A stretch of DNA of 64,000 nt from Candidatus Thiothrix anitrata (GCF_017901155.1 NZ_CP072800.1:2259283-2323282); one strand, 5' to 3'. Shown: positions 35,817-44,238, counted from the first letter of the stretch. Translations and numbers: made by a program. Notes: generated by a model from the letters alone, not told the origin.

Positions 35817-37278
35817 TAACTACTCAGTCTATCCAAAAGCCGCTCTGAGGGACTCAAACGGATTTCTCCCCTGAAGCTTGTCGGTTTCCCACACGGAACG
35901 GAGTACACAAAACGCCTCGGCACCGCCGATTGCACGGAACCCACCCGCGACCTTGAGTTTGACCTTGACAGGTCGAACCGCCCGTTCCGCCAAATTGTTG
36001 TCAAACGGTACGTCAAACCGTTGGATGAATCGCAATACCGAATCCTTGAAGTCACGTAGACGACATAACAGGTTTCTGGCGGGGTCTTGTTTGGCTTTGC
36101 CTTGTTTGGGGCTGGTTTTGGGTTGTTCGGGGAAAATCAACAGTCCGTGGTTCACCCATTGGTCATAACGCTGTTCCAGTTCAGCCATTTGTTCCGGCGA
36201 CAGTGCCGTTTGTTGCGCGTCTTTTGCTTCAGCCACTGCGGTTTTGGCATCAATCAACACCTGTTTGAGTTGTGCAGGCCACTGATGCTTGAGGGTTTCA
36301 TCAAAGTAGTTCAACTCCCGCAGCAGATGTGCTCCACAAAGACTGTGTACCACCTGCTCAAAACGGAAATACGGTTTCCAATGGTCATGAACCGCTACAC
36401 CTTGGAACGCCGGTAGGATTCCCGCTGCTGTCATTGCCTCGTATCCACGCCGTGCATGGGTGGTGTAGTAAATCGCTTCGGGGTGGCAGCTACATGCAGC
36501 CATTGAGTTTTGCCTTGCGCCCGCATACCGCTTTCATCAAAGTTAGCCACGTCACTGCTGCTGATGGTGTCCTGAATAGCACTATACGTCGTCGTAAGGT
36601 TTTCACTCGCCTGACGAATCCAGTGTTGCACACTGCCATCGGAAGGCTTAACGCCGTATTGGTCGGATACGATCTCGCTCGCCCGTGACAGCGAAATGAA
36701 ATGACCTTGCACCAAACCCACCGTATAGGCTTTTAAACGTGCGCCGTAGCTGATGTAAGGTGCGAGTGTTGCCGGGAATTCACCTTTATGGACTTTGCCA
36801 CAGTCACAAGTGCAGACGAGTTGGCGGTGTTCCGTTACGACGATTTGTGGCGCGGGGATGTCCCACTGTTGCCGACATTCTCCCGTTTCGGTCAGGGCTG
36901 CGGTTAACGGCAAACCACATTCGCAGTGGCCGGTGACACCGTAATATTCCACTTGGTCAGGCGATGGGTGCATCACGAGGCTATGCCCTTTATGGCCTGG
37001 TTGACCGCCTTTCGGGCGTTGCCCCGGCTGACGGGGTTGTGCGGGTTGGCGTTTCAGTCCATCCGATGAAGGCGGTTTGTGTGAATTTTTACTGTTTTTG
37101 TTGACCTGTGCTTCTAATTCATTCACACGCGCAGTCAACTGATCAAGGCGGTCAAACAGCGTCAACACCAACTCCACCAATTCCGCGTGGCTTAGCTGCT
37201 CAAGAATTTCTCGTGTCGGGCGTGGTAGCTGATTCATACGGATAGCATAGCTGATTTTTTAGGACACTGAGTAGTTAC
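35817..37278 (-). mobile_element. IS66-family element (ISBst12-like, tnpC only)
   Basis: 1462 bp with terminal inverted repeats beginning GTAACTACTCAGT at each end. It is flanked by the perfect 8-bp target duplication ATTAAACC (35809-35816 and 37279-37286), the size expected for IS66. Only a transposase is present, without tnpA or tnpB, as in the ISBst12 subgroup. Confidence 0.95.
35829..37237 (-). pseudogene. IS66-family transposase, frameshifted
   Basis: Two overlapping frames (37237-36431 and 36503-35829) make up one transposase. The N-terminal part has the leucine-zipper region and zinc-binding CECGLPL/CTCDCGKVHKGEF. The C-terminal part has HDHWKPYFRF, HLLRELNYF and NLAERAVRPVKVKLKVAGGF. 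The break lies near 36480 where the coding strand reads GCCACCCCGAAGCG; one extra C restores ATPEAIYYTTHARRGYEAM. Either the element is inactivated or the base is a sequencing error. Confidence 0.88.
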
Positions 37279-37293
37279 ATTAAACCTTTTATG

Positions 37294-37551
37294 CTATTTA
37301 AACATTGAAGAGAGTCGCTTTTTCAGTTTGGCTGTAATATCTCGTGTTATTTCTTCTTTGATTTCTTTTGCGTGTTCTTCAATATTTTCACTGTTTTCTT
37401 TGATAAGTTCATCTCGTGTAATTTCTCGACCACAAGATGCACATTTTTGTAATTCCGAATTAATATCATCAGATGAGACTGGCGAAAATTGAGAATTCCC
37501 ACAAGTGGGGCAAAAAAGAGTAATGGAACGATTATATTTTTCTGTATCCAT
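37294..37551 (-). CDS. Small zinc-ribbon protein
   Basis: 85 residues. CPTCG near residue 15 and CASCG near 37 form a four-cysteine zinc ribbon, followed by an acidic helix (NSENIEEHAKEIKEEITRDI) and a basic tail (KLKKRLSSMF). It was originally the first gene of cassette 6: without the IS66 element its stop would lie only about 17 bp before the next start. Its function is unknown; it may be a small regulator or adaptor of the two membrane proteins. Confidence 0.7.
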   Translation of the reverse strand: MDTEKYNRSITLFCPTCGNSQFSPVSSDDINSELQKCASCGREITRDELIKENSENIEEHAKEIKEEITRDITAKLKKRLSSMFK

Positions 37552-37575
37552 AATCTAGTCCTTATTGTGAATGGG

Positions 37576-37664
37576 CATAACGTCTAACATGACGGGCGCG
37601 GCGGGGAGTAAGCTGTTAAAAATTGCAGGCTGTCACCGCGTCCGTCGTCGATGTGTTTGTTAGC
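37576..37664 (-). repeat. attC site, cassette 5 (phospholipase-like), common family
   Basis: ATAACGTCTAAC to TTTGTTAGCG around the shared core GACGGGCGCGGCGGGGAGT and GCAGGCTGTCACCGCG. It contains two overlapping AAC triplets, giving two possible exchange points. Confidence 0.9.
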
Positions 37665-37688
37665 GATAAAGACCCTAACCTTACTATC

Positions 37689-38438
37689 TTATTGGCATCT
37701 GCCATCTTTATTTAACATCATTCTCTCATCGCTATTCCGCATACGTTCCGTAACTTTAGCTAAACCATCTCCTCTTGATAATTCGGTTAATTTACCTTTA
37801 AATCCAGTATCATCTGGTTCTCTGCATAATATTTCTTTATAAAGATTTCTGATATTATTTTTTGATTCATCTGACCTTGCCATTCTATCACGAATGACTT
37901 CTATAGAATCACCACGTTGATATTCACTTATTTTTCCCTTTAAGCCAATAGGATCAGGTTCTCTTCCTAGTACTTCCCTATATAAATTACTCATAATTTC
38001 AGATATGGAATCTTCATTTGAATTGGCATTGCTATTATTACGCTGTGCATTTTCATATGCTGTTTGTGCTGTATCTGAGTCTCTGAGAACTCGATAATAA
38101 TTAATCGCAACCTCTTCACAGGCTATTTTGGCGGGTCTTGCAACGATAGTATTATATGCTCTGCCACATTCGGCTTTTAAGTTTTGGTGAATCTCCTTAT
38201 CACAGAATTCTTTTGTGCTTCCTAGAGTATCATAACACTTGTCATGTATTTTACATGCTTTGTAAAAATGAGCGCATCCTCTGCCAACGGCAAACCCGGA
38301 TACTAAACATAATTCATCTGGAACAAGATCCGCCGTCGCTCCTGTTCCACAATTTGGACCAAAGTGCGGACTGAAATCAGTGGCGTACAGACTACTGCTC
38401 AACAATAGTGCAGAACAAAATAAAAATATCTTTTTCAT
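37689..38438 (-). CDS. Secreted phospholipase A2-like protein with two DUF4214 repeats
   Basis: 249 residues. After a signal peptide (MKKIFLFCSALLLSSSLYA), residues 25-115 form a cysteine-rich domain whose ACKIHDKCYDTLG carries the His65-Asp66 pair of secreted phospholipases A2; GPNCGTG upstream could be the calcium loop. Two DUF4214-like repeats follow (LYREVLGREPDPIGLKGKI and LYKEILCREPDDTGFKGKL), units otherwise found in large surface or calcium-binding proteins. It may be a secreted lipid-degrading effector, unlike the other cytosolic or membrane cassette products. Confidence 0.78.
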   Translation of the reverse strand: MKKIFLFCSALLLSSSLYATDFSPHFGPNCGTGATADLVPDELCLVSGFAVGRGCAHFYKACKIHDKCYDTLGSTKEFCDKEIHQNLKAECGRAYNTIVARPAKIACEEVAINYYRVLRDSDTAQTAYENAQRNNSNANSNEDSISEIMSNLYREVLGREPDPIGLKGKISEYQRGDSIEVIRDRMARSDESKNNIRNLYKEILCREPDDTGFKGKLTELSRGDGLAKVTERMRNSDERMMLNKDGRCQ

Positions 38439-38593
38439 CGAGCTATCTCCTTACTATCTAGAAAGACTATTGCTCTTACATAACCTTTTTTATTTTCTGT
38501 GATTAGAATACTCTAGATAGAGAAAGATATTTATCAAAAAAATGATTAAATTTGATATAAGTTATATTTTTATCATGTGGTGTAGCATCGCAC

Positions 38594-38673
38594 CCCGCTA
38601 ACGTTAAGTCTGACGGGCGCGGCGGGAAATAAGCTGGGCGAAGTCGAGGGCTATCACCGCGTCCGTCGTCGAG
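38594..38673 (-). repeat. attC site, cassette 4, left part (split by IS1111 element)
   Basis: GCTAACGTTAAG, then a somewhat diverged common core (GACGGGCGCGGCGGGAAAT, GAGGGCTATCACCGCG) to TCCGTCGTCGAG, where IS copy 2 starts. The remainder is at 40227-40238. Confidence 0.88.
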
Positions 38674-38755
38674 TGATGAAATGGTCTCCACCTCGTGATT
38701 CCGGCATCCTTAGTGCTACCGGAATGACCGTAAAACAGCCAAGGAGACCGCCGTT

Positions 38756-39787
38756 ATGAACGCTACCATTATCACCATTGATTTGGCAAAAAGTATCTTT
38801 GAATTGGCATTGGCGAATGCGCAATACCGCATTGTGCAACGCCACCGCTTTGACCGTGACACCTTTAGCACGTTCATGCAGCAACAATCCCCTGCGACCG
38901 TGGTGATGGAGGCTTGCAGCACCGCACACCATTGGGGACGCACTTTTCAAGCGGCGGGGCATGAGGTGATACTGTTGCCTGCGCAATACGTGCGCCCTTA
39001 CCGCCGCCGTAATAAAACCGACCGCGCCGATTGTGAGGCATTGTTGGAAGCCTACCGCTGCGATGGCCTAAAACCTGTTGCACTCAAGAGTGTGGAGCAA
39101 CAAACGCTGCAACACATGCACCGCCTGCGTGAACATTGGAAACAAACGCGACTGGCACGGATGAATTTCTTGCGTGGTTTGTTCATGGAGCAAGGTGTGC
39201 CATTACCGTTGGGTGATACCGAAGCTTTGCAGCAGATGCAGCTACAATGCAACCAACTAGCAACCCTGACGTTGCAACTGTTGCAACCGGTATTGGATGA
39301 ACTTCAATTACTGGAGCAGTCGATGCAAGCATTGGAACAACAGATTGCCCACTGCACCCGCCATAACGAAACCGTGGCAAACCTGCAAACCATCCCCGGT
39401 GTGGGTTTGCTCACCAGTACCGCGTTCGTCGCAGCGATTGGTAAGGCGGAGCAATTTCAATCCGGGCGACAACTGGCTTCGTGGCTGGGTATTACGCCCC
39501 GCGAAAGCAGCAGCGGCAACCGCCGTCATTTGGGCAGCATTACGAAAAAAGGCAATGTGTATTTACGCACGTTGCTGATTCATGGCGCACGTTCCGCATT
39601 GCAGGCCAGTAAACGGCTCCTCAAATCCAGCAAACCACTCACTCGGTTACAGCAGTGGGCTGTGAACTTGGAACAGCGCGTCGGACATAATAAAGCCACC
39701 GTCGCGCTTGCCAATAAAATGGCACGGATTATTTGGGCGTGTTGGACAAAAGGCACACCCTACCAAGCGGGGCATTGTCCCGTGTGA
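38756..39787 (+). CDS. IS1111/IS110 family transposase (copy 2)
   Basis: 343 residues, the same protein as copy 1 (D9, E52, D89, D92 and the SSSGN serine region); the few base differences I noticed (for example near 38832, 38849 and 39006) are silent. An intact frame in both copies suggests recent transposition and possibly continuing activity. Confidence 0.95.
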   Translation: MNATIITIDLAKSIFELALANAQYRIVQRHRFDRDTFSTFMQQQSPATVVMEACSTAHHWGRTFQAAGHEVILLPAQYVRPYRRRNKTDRADCEALLEAYRCDGLKPVALKSVEQQTLQHMHRLREHWKQTRLARMNFLRGLFMEQGVPLPLGDTEALQQMQLQCNQLATLTLQLLQPVLDELQLLEQSMQALEQQIAHCTRHNETVANLQTIPGVGLLTSTAFVAAIGKAEQFQSGRQLASWLGITPRESSSGNRRHLGSITKKGNVYLRTLLIHGARSALQASKRLLKSSKPLTRLQQWAVNLEQRVGHNKATVALANKMARIIWACWTKGTPYQAGHCPV

Positions 39788-40223
39788 CGTTTTTCCCTTT
39801 CTGACTCTTGCGTGTTGATAGAAAGTTCATGAGTTGACAGGTTAAACCAGTAGCAGGAAACGCCGATAACGAGAATGGTGCAAACCAAGCCCGGTCGAAT
39901 GATAGGCAACTGCTACGCGGTTTTCATGATGGCTCGAAAGCGCAGTGCTTTTGCAAACGAAGCCGAATATATGAATGCAATGATCTGTTCAATACCTGTA
40001 CTGGAACTAACGATTACCAACGCCAGCACCAGAAAGTTAAGACAACACAGCCCACGTACAGGATGCCTTGCGCACCGCTTTTATCAAGGAGCTTCCCTGC
40101 GGGACTCCTCCTTGACAAAACCGCCGATTCAGGCAAGAAGGTTCACAAGGGCTGTTGCATCAAAAGGCAAACACTGTTCGCCTTTTAGGAATTTATTGGT
40201 TTAGGGTTGACGGTGGAGACCAT
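39788..40223 (+). ncRNA. Probable bridge/seekRNA region of IS copy 2
   Basis: Non-coding right end equivalent to 34169-34604, nearly identical. It should encode the RNA that pairs with the attC target and the element ends. Confidence 0.55.
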
Positions 40224-40226
40224 ATA

Positions 40227-40238
40227 TGATTCGTTATG
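40227..40238 (-). repeat. attC site, cassette 4, right part
   Basis: TGATTCGTTATG, the end of the attC interrupted by IS copy 2. The stop codon of the HEPN-like gene lies in it. Confidence 0.8.
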
Positions 40239-40989
40239 CATTTTTGGAAGAAGCCAAGTCTGATTCTTCATTGAATTTAAATGTTGACTGCATATGTACA
40301 TGACTATTTGTGAAAACTTGATCAACTCTCTCTTGTAACTGGCTTTGAAAAAGGTCATCAATAAGTTCTTTGTCGTGTGCATATGGATTCTCAAGACAAT
40401 CAATACAAGTTGTATCGAATGATGCCTCACCAAAATCTAAATCATTTGGTGTTGATGGCTTTGTAATACGATCTTTTATTGGGTATCGGCTATAGCCAAC
40501 AAAGAGTTCACTGATTTTTGAAAGGAGTTGTTCTTGTTCTTTTGATAGTTCTAGTTTTATATCTTTAGCAATCCGAACTAGACTATGTGTCCTCAGTGGT
40601 TTTGGTAGATTATCAAAACCAATATGCTCTGGGTATTGGTCAAGCCAAATAGCTTTTAATGTATTTTCTAATGAAAGATGAATTAATAAATAGTATGAGT
40701 CGAAATCTGGTAAGAAACAATCGTTATTATTATTTAGTATTTCAATAATTTCTTCTTGTAAGTACCATCTGTAGAAACGAGCAAAATTAAAATTTTTCTT
40801 CTCCAGTTCGGAGACAATAAGTAATCTGGCTTGATCACTAGATTGATAGAACAAGTCTGCATCTCTTTTTAAACGTATACCTTTTGATGCCCAGTGCCTC
40901 GGCTGCTGACTAAGCCAAAACATTTGTCGATTAAAATCGAGGGGGCTTTGAGTTGGCGGAAACAAATAATGGTGTTCTTTATCTGTCAT
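40234..40989 (-). CDS. HEPN-like hypothetical protein (cassette 4)
   Basis: 251 residues. The central part resembles a HEPN-type helical bundle (SYYLLIHLSLENTLKAIWL, then LRTHSLVRIAKDIKLEL and a final SKISELFVGYSRYPI), a pattern typical of HEPN nucleotide- or RNA-binding proteins. No R-x4-6-H ribonuclease motif is evident. The ends are not recognised. It fills cassette 4 alone. Confidence 0.5.
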   Translation of the reverse strand: MTDKEHHYLFPPTQSPLDFNRQMFWLSQQPRHWASKGIRLKRDADLFYQSSDQARLLIVSELEKKNFNFARFYRWYLQEEIIEILNNNNDCFLPDFDSYYLLIHLSLENTLKAIWLDQYPEHIGFDNLPKPLRTHSLVRIAKDIKLELSKEQEQLLSKISELFVGYSRYPIKDRITKPSTPNDLDFGEASFDTTCIDCLENPYAHDKELIDDLFQSQLQERVDQVFTNSHVHMQSTFKFNEESDLASSKNA

Positions 40990-41019
40990 TTAGGTATTTG
41001 AGCATGATTTTGTTGAGTG

Positions 41020-41108
41020 CATAACGTCCAGCATGACGGGCGCGGCGGGGAGTAGAAATTAAGAATCGCGGGCTGTCACCGCGTCCGTCGTCGATGTTCT
41101 CGTTAGCT
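41020..41108 (-). repeat. attC site, cassette 3 (Mrr-like nuclease), common family
   Basis: GCATAACGTCCAGC to CTCGTTAGC around the common core GACGGGCGCGGCGGGGAGT and GCGGGCTGTCACCGCG. Confidence 0.9.
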
Positions 41109-42205
41109 GGGGTAGATTTGATCTTTTATCCATTTATCAATAACTTGAAGTCCAGGATAAAGACCAAATTCATTTATCTCCTCATCAGTGTAGCTTGGAT
41201 AAAATTCTGGTGATGGCTGAGGATTCCCAATAAGAGGAAAATTATAATTAAATTCTTCGATATATCCAATTAGATTTTTATAATTTCCTTTATTTGGCAC
41301 ATCAGAATTCCATATTTGTATTATGTAGTTGGCGGATTTGATTAGATAGTAAAATAAAGATCTAAGAACTCCTTTTTTATATTCTAGATAATCTCCTCTT
41401 TCATGGTAAGGCAAGTGATCATTATCAACCCAATAGGTATATGTATTTGTTCTTATGTCATATTTGTTTTTATATAAGTTGCACTGATTTATTAGATCTA
41501 CTAAAATTTTGTTAAAATTTACAATGGCATTTATTAATTTCTGGTTGGCATTTGACGCTGGTGGTAGTTTTGAGTAGGTTTCATATTTTAAAAGATATGA
41601 TTCTAGTACATGCATGAACTCTGCACTAAATCTCAGGTTAAATGTGCTATTAGGTAGAATGTTTGCGTTATATTGTAAATTTTTTATGTTGGCAGAATTA
41701 AACCAAAAGTCAAAGATCACATCATTGGGACTGGTTAGTAATGTATTATTATAGTACTTATTGTAGACAGTGGGATAGCTTTCTAATTTATCAACAATAT
41801 CTGCCCACCCATATACATGCACAGAAAAACAATTGTTATTTTTATTTTTTCTGTTATTTCTCTTGCTTGTTGTTCTATTTTTGTGTCTTTTGGGGCAGTT
41901 GTTGCAATAATAAACTGATGTAATTTTGGTTTAAAGTTTTTTGCTTTTTCTACTTCTTCATTCAATTCTTTAGTTGTTAGTATTTTGTTATTGTAGATGT
42001 CTTTTCCTTTACATTGGACACCACAAGAATCTTTACTTGTAGTATATGAAGTACCATAAATATCAACACCATGCTGTGGCTGCCCAGCGCGGCCATTTTT
42101 TTGGGTGTTGTTGTCTTGCCAGATATGTGTCCATAAATCCCAGCATAAACTTTCAAAGTCTTGCCAGTTTTGAGGTGGTGGAATTTGCATTTTCATAAAA
42201 TTCAC
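41103..42205 (-). pseudogene. Mrr-like restriction-nuclease fold protein, frameshifted
   Basis: Two frames overlap at 41783-41822. The first (42205-41783) holds a PD-(D/E)XK-like core: NGRAGQPQHGVDIYG and GVQCKGKD, with D48, Q64 and K66. The second (41822-41103) continues the same protein: shifting frame at the A/T run near 41845 gives KNKNNNCFSVHVYGWADIVD, the usual end of such a domain, and leads into a 230-residue helical C-terminal region. One base gained or lost in the A run explains the break. Either the cassette is inactive, or the run is misread or slippery. Confidence 0.72.
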
Positions 42206-42230
42206 TGAAAATTTGTGTTGTTGATTTTAG

Positions 42231-42297
42231 AAGCTAACGTAGAGTTGAGGGGCGCGCCGCTTTTGGCGCGTCCCTCTCGAACGCAATGTTAGGTTTT
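42231..42297 (-). repeat. attC site, cassette 2 (DUF6326), foreign type
   Basis: AGCTAACGTAG to AATGTTAGG with a compact palindrome GAGGGGCGCGCC/GGCGCGTCCCTC and a 6-base loop. At about 65 bp it is the shortest attC here and unrelated to the common family. Confidence 0.9.
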
Positions 42298-42419
42298 AAG
42301 CTCATAAGCACTTGCACTCCAGAGCCGCCTCTTTGATTCGTGGGCTGACGATAAGATGTCAATCCACCTCCTTTATTGCCTGCTTTTCTTCTGAGGGGTT
42401 CTAAGAACATGGGATCAGT

Positions 42420-42842
42420 TCATGCTTCCTGTTTAGGCCACTTCCATGCATACGAGATAATTAGTAAAAGAAGAACGACTTCTACACCAGCGGCAAACAT
42501 CATATGTATCCAAGCTACACCTACCAAGTTGAACAATGTATAAGGAATATAAATCGCAGCCACGATTATGTTTGTCCAACGATTTACTTTAGCCGGCAGG
42601 GCGACGGAAAGGAAAATCATAAGAGCTGGAATTGTTACCGAAGCCAGTCCTACCAATAGAGCGACTTGTGTAATGTCAAATACATACATTTTTCCAGCCA
42701 GAATCTCCTTTATGGAGCCTGGCATATATAGGTGGAAATAATCTACATAGATGTAGAGAAACATGAAACTCGCCCACAGTGCTGCAAGCTTCAGTTTCAC
42801 ATTGACCTTGATGTCTTCCAACGCCCTTTGTGGTAAGTCCAT
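42420..42842 (-). CDS. DUF6326 family membrane protein
   Basis: 140 residues with four hydrophobic segments (LAALWASFMFLYIYVDYF, ITQVALLVGLASVTIPALMIFLSV, IIVAAIYIPYTLFNLVGVAW, MMFAAGVEVVLLLLIISYAW). The pattern fits the DUF6326 family of small four-helix membrane proteins, whose function I do not know. 120 bases between its stop and the attC hold no gene. AGGAGT precedes the start. Confidence 0.7.
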   Translation of the reverse strand: MDLPQRALEDIKVNVKLKLAALWASFMFLYIYVDYFHLYMPGSIKEILAGKMYVFDITQVALLVGLASVTIPALMIFLSVALPAKVNRWTNIIVAAIYIPYTLFNLVGVAWIHMMFAAGVEVVLLLLIISYAWKWPKQEA

Positions 42843-42913
42843 ATATGTACTCCTTTTTTAAACGATATGGATGAGTTTCGTGGTTTACGACAATACATCC
42901 TGAAAGTTGCAAA

Positions 42914-43003
42914 ACCTAACGTCCAGCATGACGGGCGCGGCGGGGAGTAAGCTGTTAAAATCGCGGGCTGTCACCGCGTCCGTCGTCGATGTGCTCGTTA
43001 TAC
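42914..43003 (-). repeat. attC site, cassette 1 (PD-(D/E)XK gene), common family
   Basis: ACCTAACGTCCAGC to CTCGTTATAC around the common core. In cassette orientation it closes with GTTAGGT, a perfect GTTRRRY. Confidence 0.9.
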
Positions 43004-43064
43004 TTTTTTATGTTTTTAGTAGTTGTTTGTTATAAACTTAAGCTGTTTAATATCAAAATTTGAT

Positions 43065-44087
43065 TTATTCTTTTGATTCTGGAGTTACTATTTCTTTTCC
43101 TAAAATTTCATGCAGGGAGTAATATGTGTATTTGGCATTATTTCTTTCCGGGCGAGGCAAGTGTTTTAATTTTATATTTTTATTTTCTGAAAGAATATAT
43201 AGTTTTTTCTCAACATCTGAACTATGTTGATAGTTTGTGTCAGCTATATAATTCTTTAATCGTTCGATTGTTCGCTTATTTAAGTCTAAATCATATAATC
43301 TATCAGTGCTATCTTCATCTGCTCTATCGAATATTACTATTTCATCAAGTTTATATAACATATCCATTTGTCCACCGCCAGACTCTCGGAAACATATAAA
43401 AATAGACTTCTTATAATTATATGGTGTAGTGTTTGGACACTCATATATTAAATGCTTTTTTACAAAGTCGATACTTTTTCCGGCAGGGATTGAAAGAACT
43501 TCTTTTTCATAGTAATTCATCTCTTTTGATACTCCGATTAGAAAACTATAGTAATCCATCATAATTTTATTATTGTTTATATCTTTTGTCAGAAATATTG
43601 AGATAAGAGATGTTATTTCTGTCCAAGTAACTGATGTAGTATCTTTGCTTATATGTTTATACTTTGTAATAATTATGGGTTTTAACTCATAGCTCTTGTT
43701 TAGTTTTAGCTCTTCGTGGTTGTTATAAAAGTTAATTTGTTTGCTTATTTTGTTTAAAGAAGTAGAAATATTTACTTCTTTTGCCTCAATGACAAAAGCT
43801 AGGTTTAATTTCGGTTTTTTAATAAGAATTAAAATATCAATTCTTTTGCCTGATGAAGTAAAAGCCTCTGCAATTATTTTAATTGATAAAATATCTTTTT
43901 CATTAAGATATGAACTTTTTGTTTGACAAAATTTATTTAAAAAAGCAAGACAAAACCTGTGATTTTGTGAAAAAAGATATGCTAATCCTTTAGTTTGTTT
44001 TGTTTCGCCGTCTCCCGAAATTAAATCAAAAATAGATGATTCTATTTTGGCTTTTGTATTTTTATATACTTGAAATGATAGCTTCAT
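43065..44087 (-). CDS. PD-(D/E)XK nuclease superfamily protein (first cassette)
   Basis: 340 residues. The N-terminal half has a helical lead (GLAYLFSQNHRFCLAFLNKF) and the nuclease core GKRIDILILIKKPKLNLAFV followed by IEAKE, with D84, E101 and K103 as likely catalytic residues. The C-terminal half is not recognised. As the cassette next to the integrase it is the most recently inserted under the usual model and the best expressed from the integron promoter. A nuclease in this place suggests a defence effector. Confidence 0.78.
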   Translation of the reverse strand: MKLSFQVYKNTKAKIESSIFDLISGDGETKQTKGLAYLFSQNHRFCLAFLNKFCQTKSSYLNEKDILSIKIIAEAFTSSGKRIDILILIKKPKLNLAFVIEAKEVNISTSLNKISKQINFYNNHEELKLNKSYELKPIIITKYKHISKDTTSVTWTEITSLISIFLTKDINNNKIMMDYYSFLIGVSKEMNYYEKEVLSIPAGKSIDFVKKHLIYECPNTTPYNYKKSIFICFRESGGGQMDMLYKLDEIVIFDRADEDSTDRLYDLDLNKRTIERLKNYIADTNYQHSSDVEKKLYILSENKNIKLKHLPRPERNNAKYTYYSLHEILGKEIVTPESKE

Positions 44088-44095
44088 TTTAGTGG

Positions 44096-44180
44096 GTATA
44101 ACAGTTTATTAGGCGGCGTTCTGGAATATCAGGATAGGAAGCCTGCGCTCAATCGCTGAACACACGCCGCCTATCTGGTT
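44096..44180 (-). other. attI-side junction with a palindrome
   Basis: The first cassette joins at GTATAAC (GTTATAC in cassette orientation). Right of it AGGCGGCGT (44112) pairs with ACGCCGCCT (44164) around a 43-base spacer. attI sites usually lack such symmetry, so this may be attI, or an attC-like site left from an empty cassette. Confidence 0.55.
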
Positions 44181-44205
44181 CGTCGAGAATTCCGCATAGT
44201 CTGGC

Positions 44206-44235
44206 ATTATCATAAGTCGTATCCCCAAAATTCAG
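44206..44235 (-). promoter_or_regulatory. Candidate cassette promoter (Pc)
   Basis: On the - strand TGAATT is followed after 17 bases by GATAAT (within TATGATAAT, 44206-44214). It lies between intI and the first cassette and points into the array. A match by eye only. Confidence 0.35.
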
Positions 44236-44238
44236 CTA

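Larger units (their letters stand above)
38674..40226 (+). mobile_element. IS1111-group insertion sequence, copy 2
   Basis: 1553 bp, aligned without gaps to copy 1 at an offset of 5619. Subterminal repeats are at 38681-38691 and 40213-40223. It occupies the same position and orientation within its attC as copy 1, although the two attC sequences differ. Confidence 0.93.

Noticed and set aside
35808-36055. N-terminal extension of the 35333 gene into the IS66 element
   Set aside because: The extension is transposon sequence read in another frame; the terminal repeat of the element lies at 35817, so the native gene starts at 35807.
25303-43003. Similar GC-rich repeats spaced through an AT-rich region, at first glance a dispersed CRISPR-like pattern
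   Set aside because: Spacing is from about 0.7 to several kb, repeats are long imperfect palindromes with AAC/GTT cores and lie at the 3' ends of genes, which is attC behaviour. No cas gene or short spacer is present.
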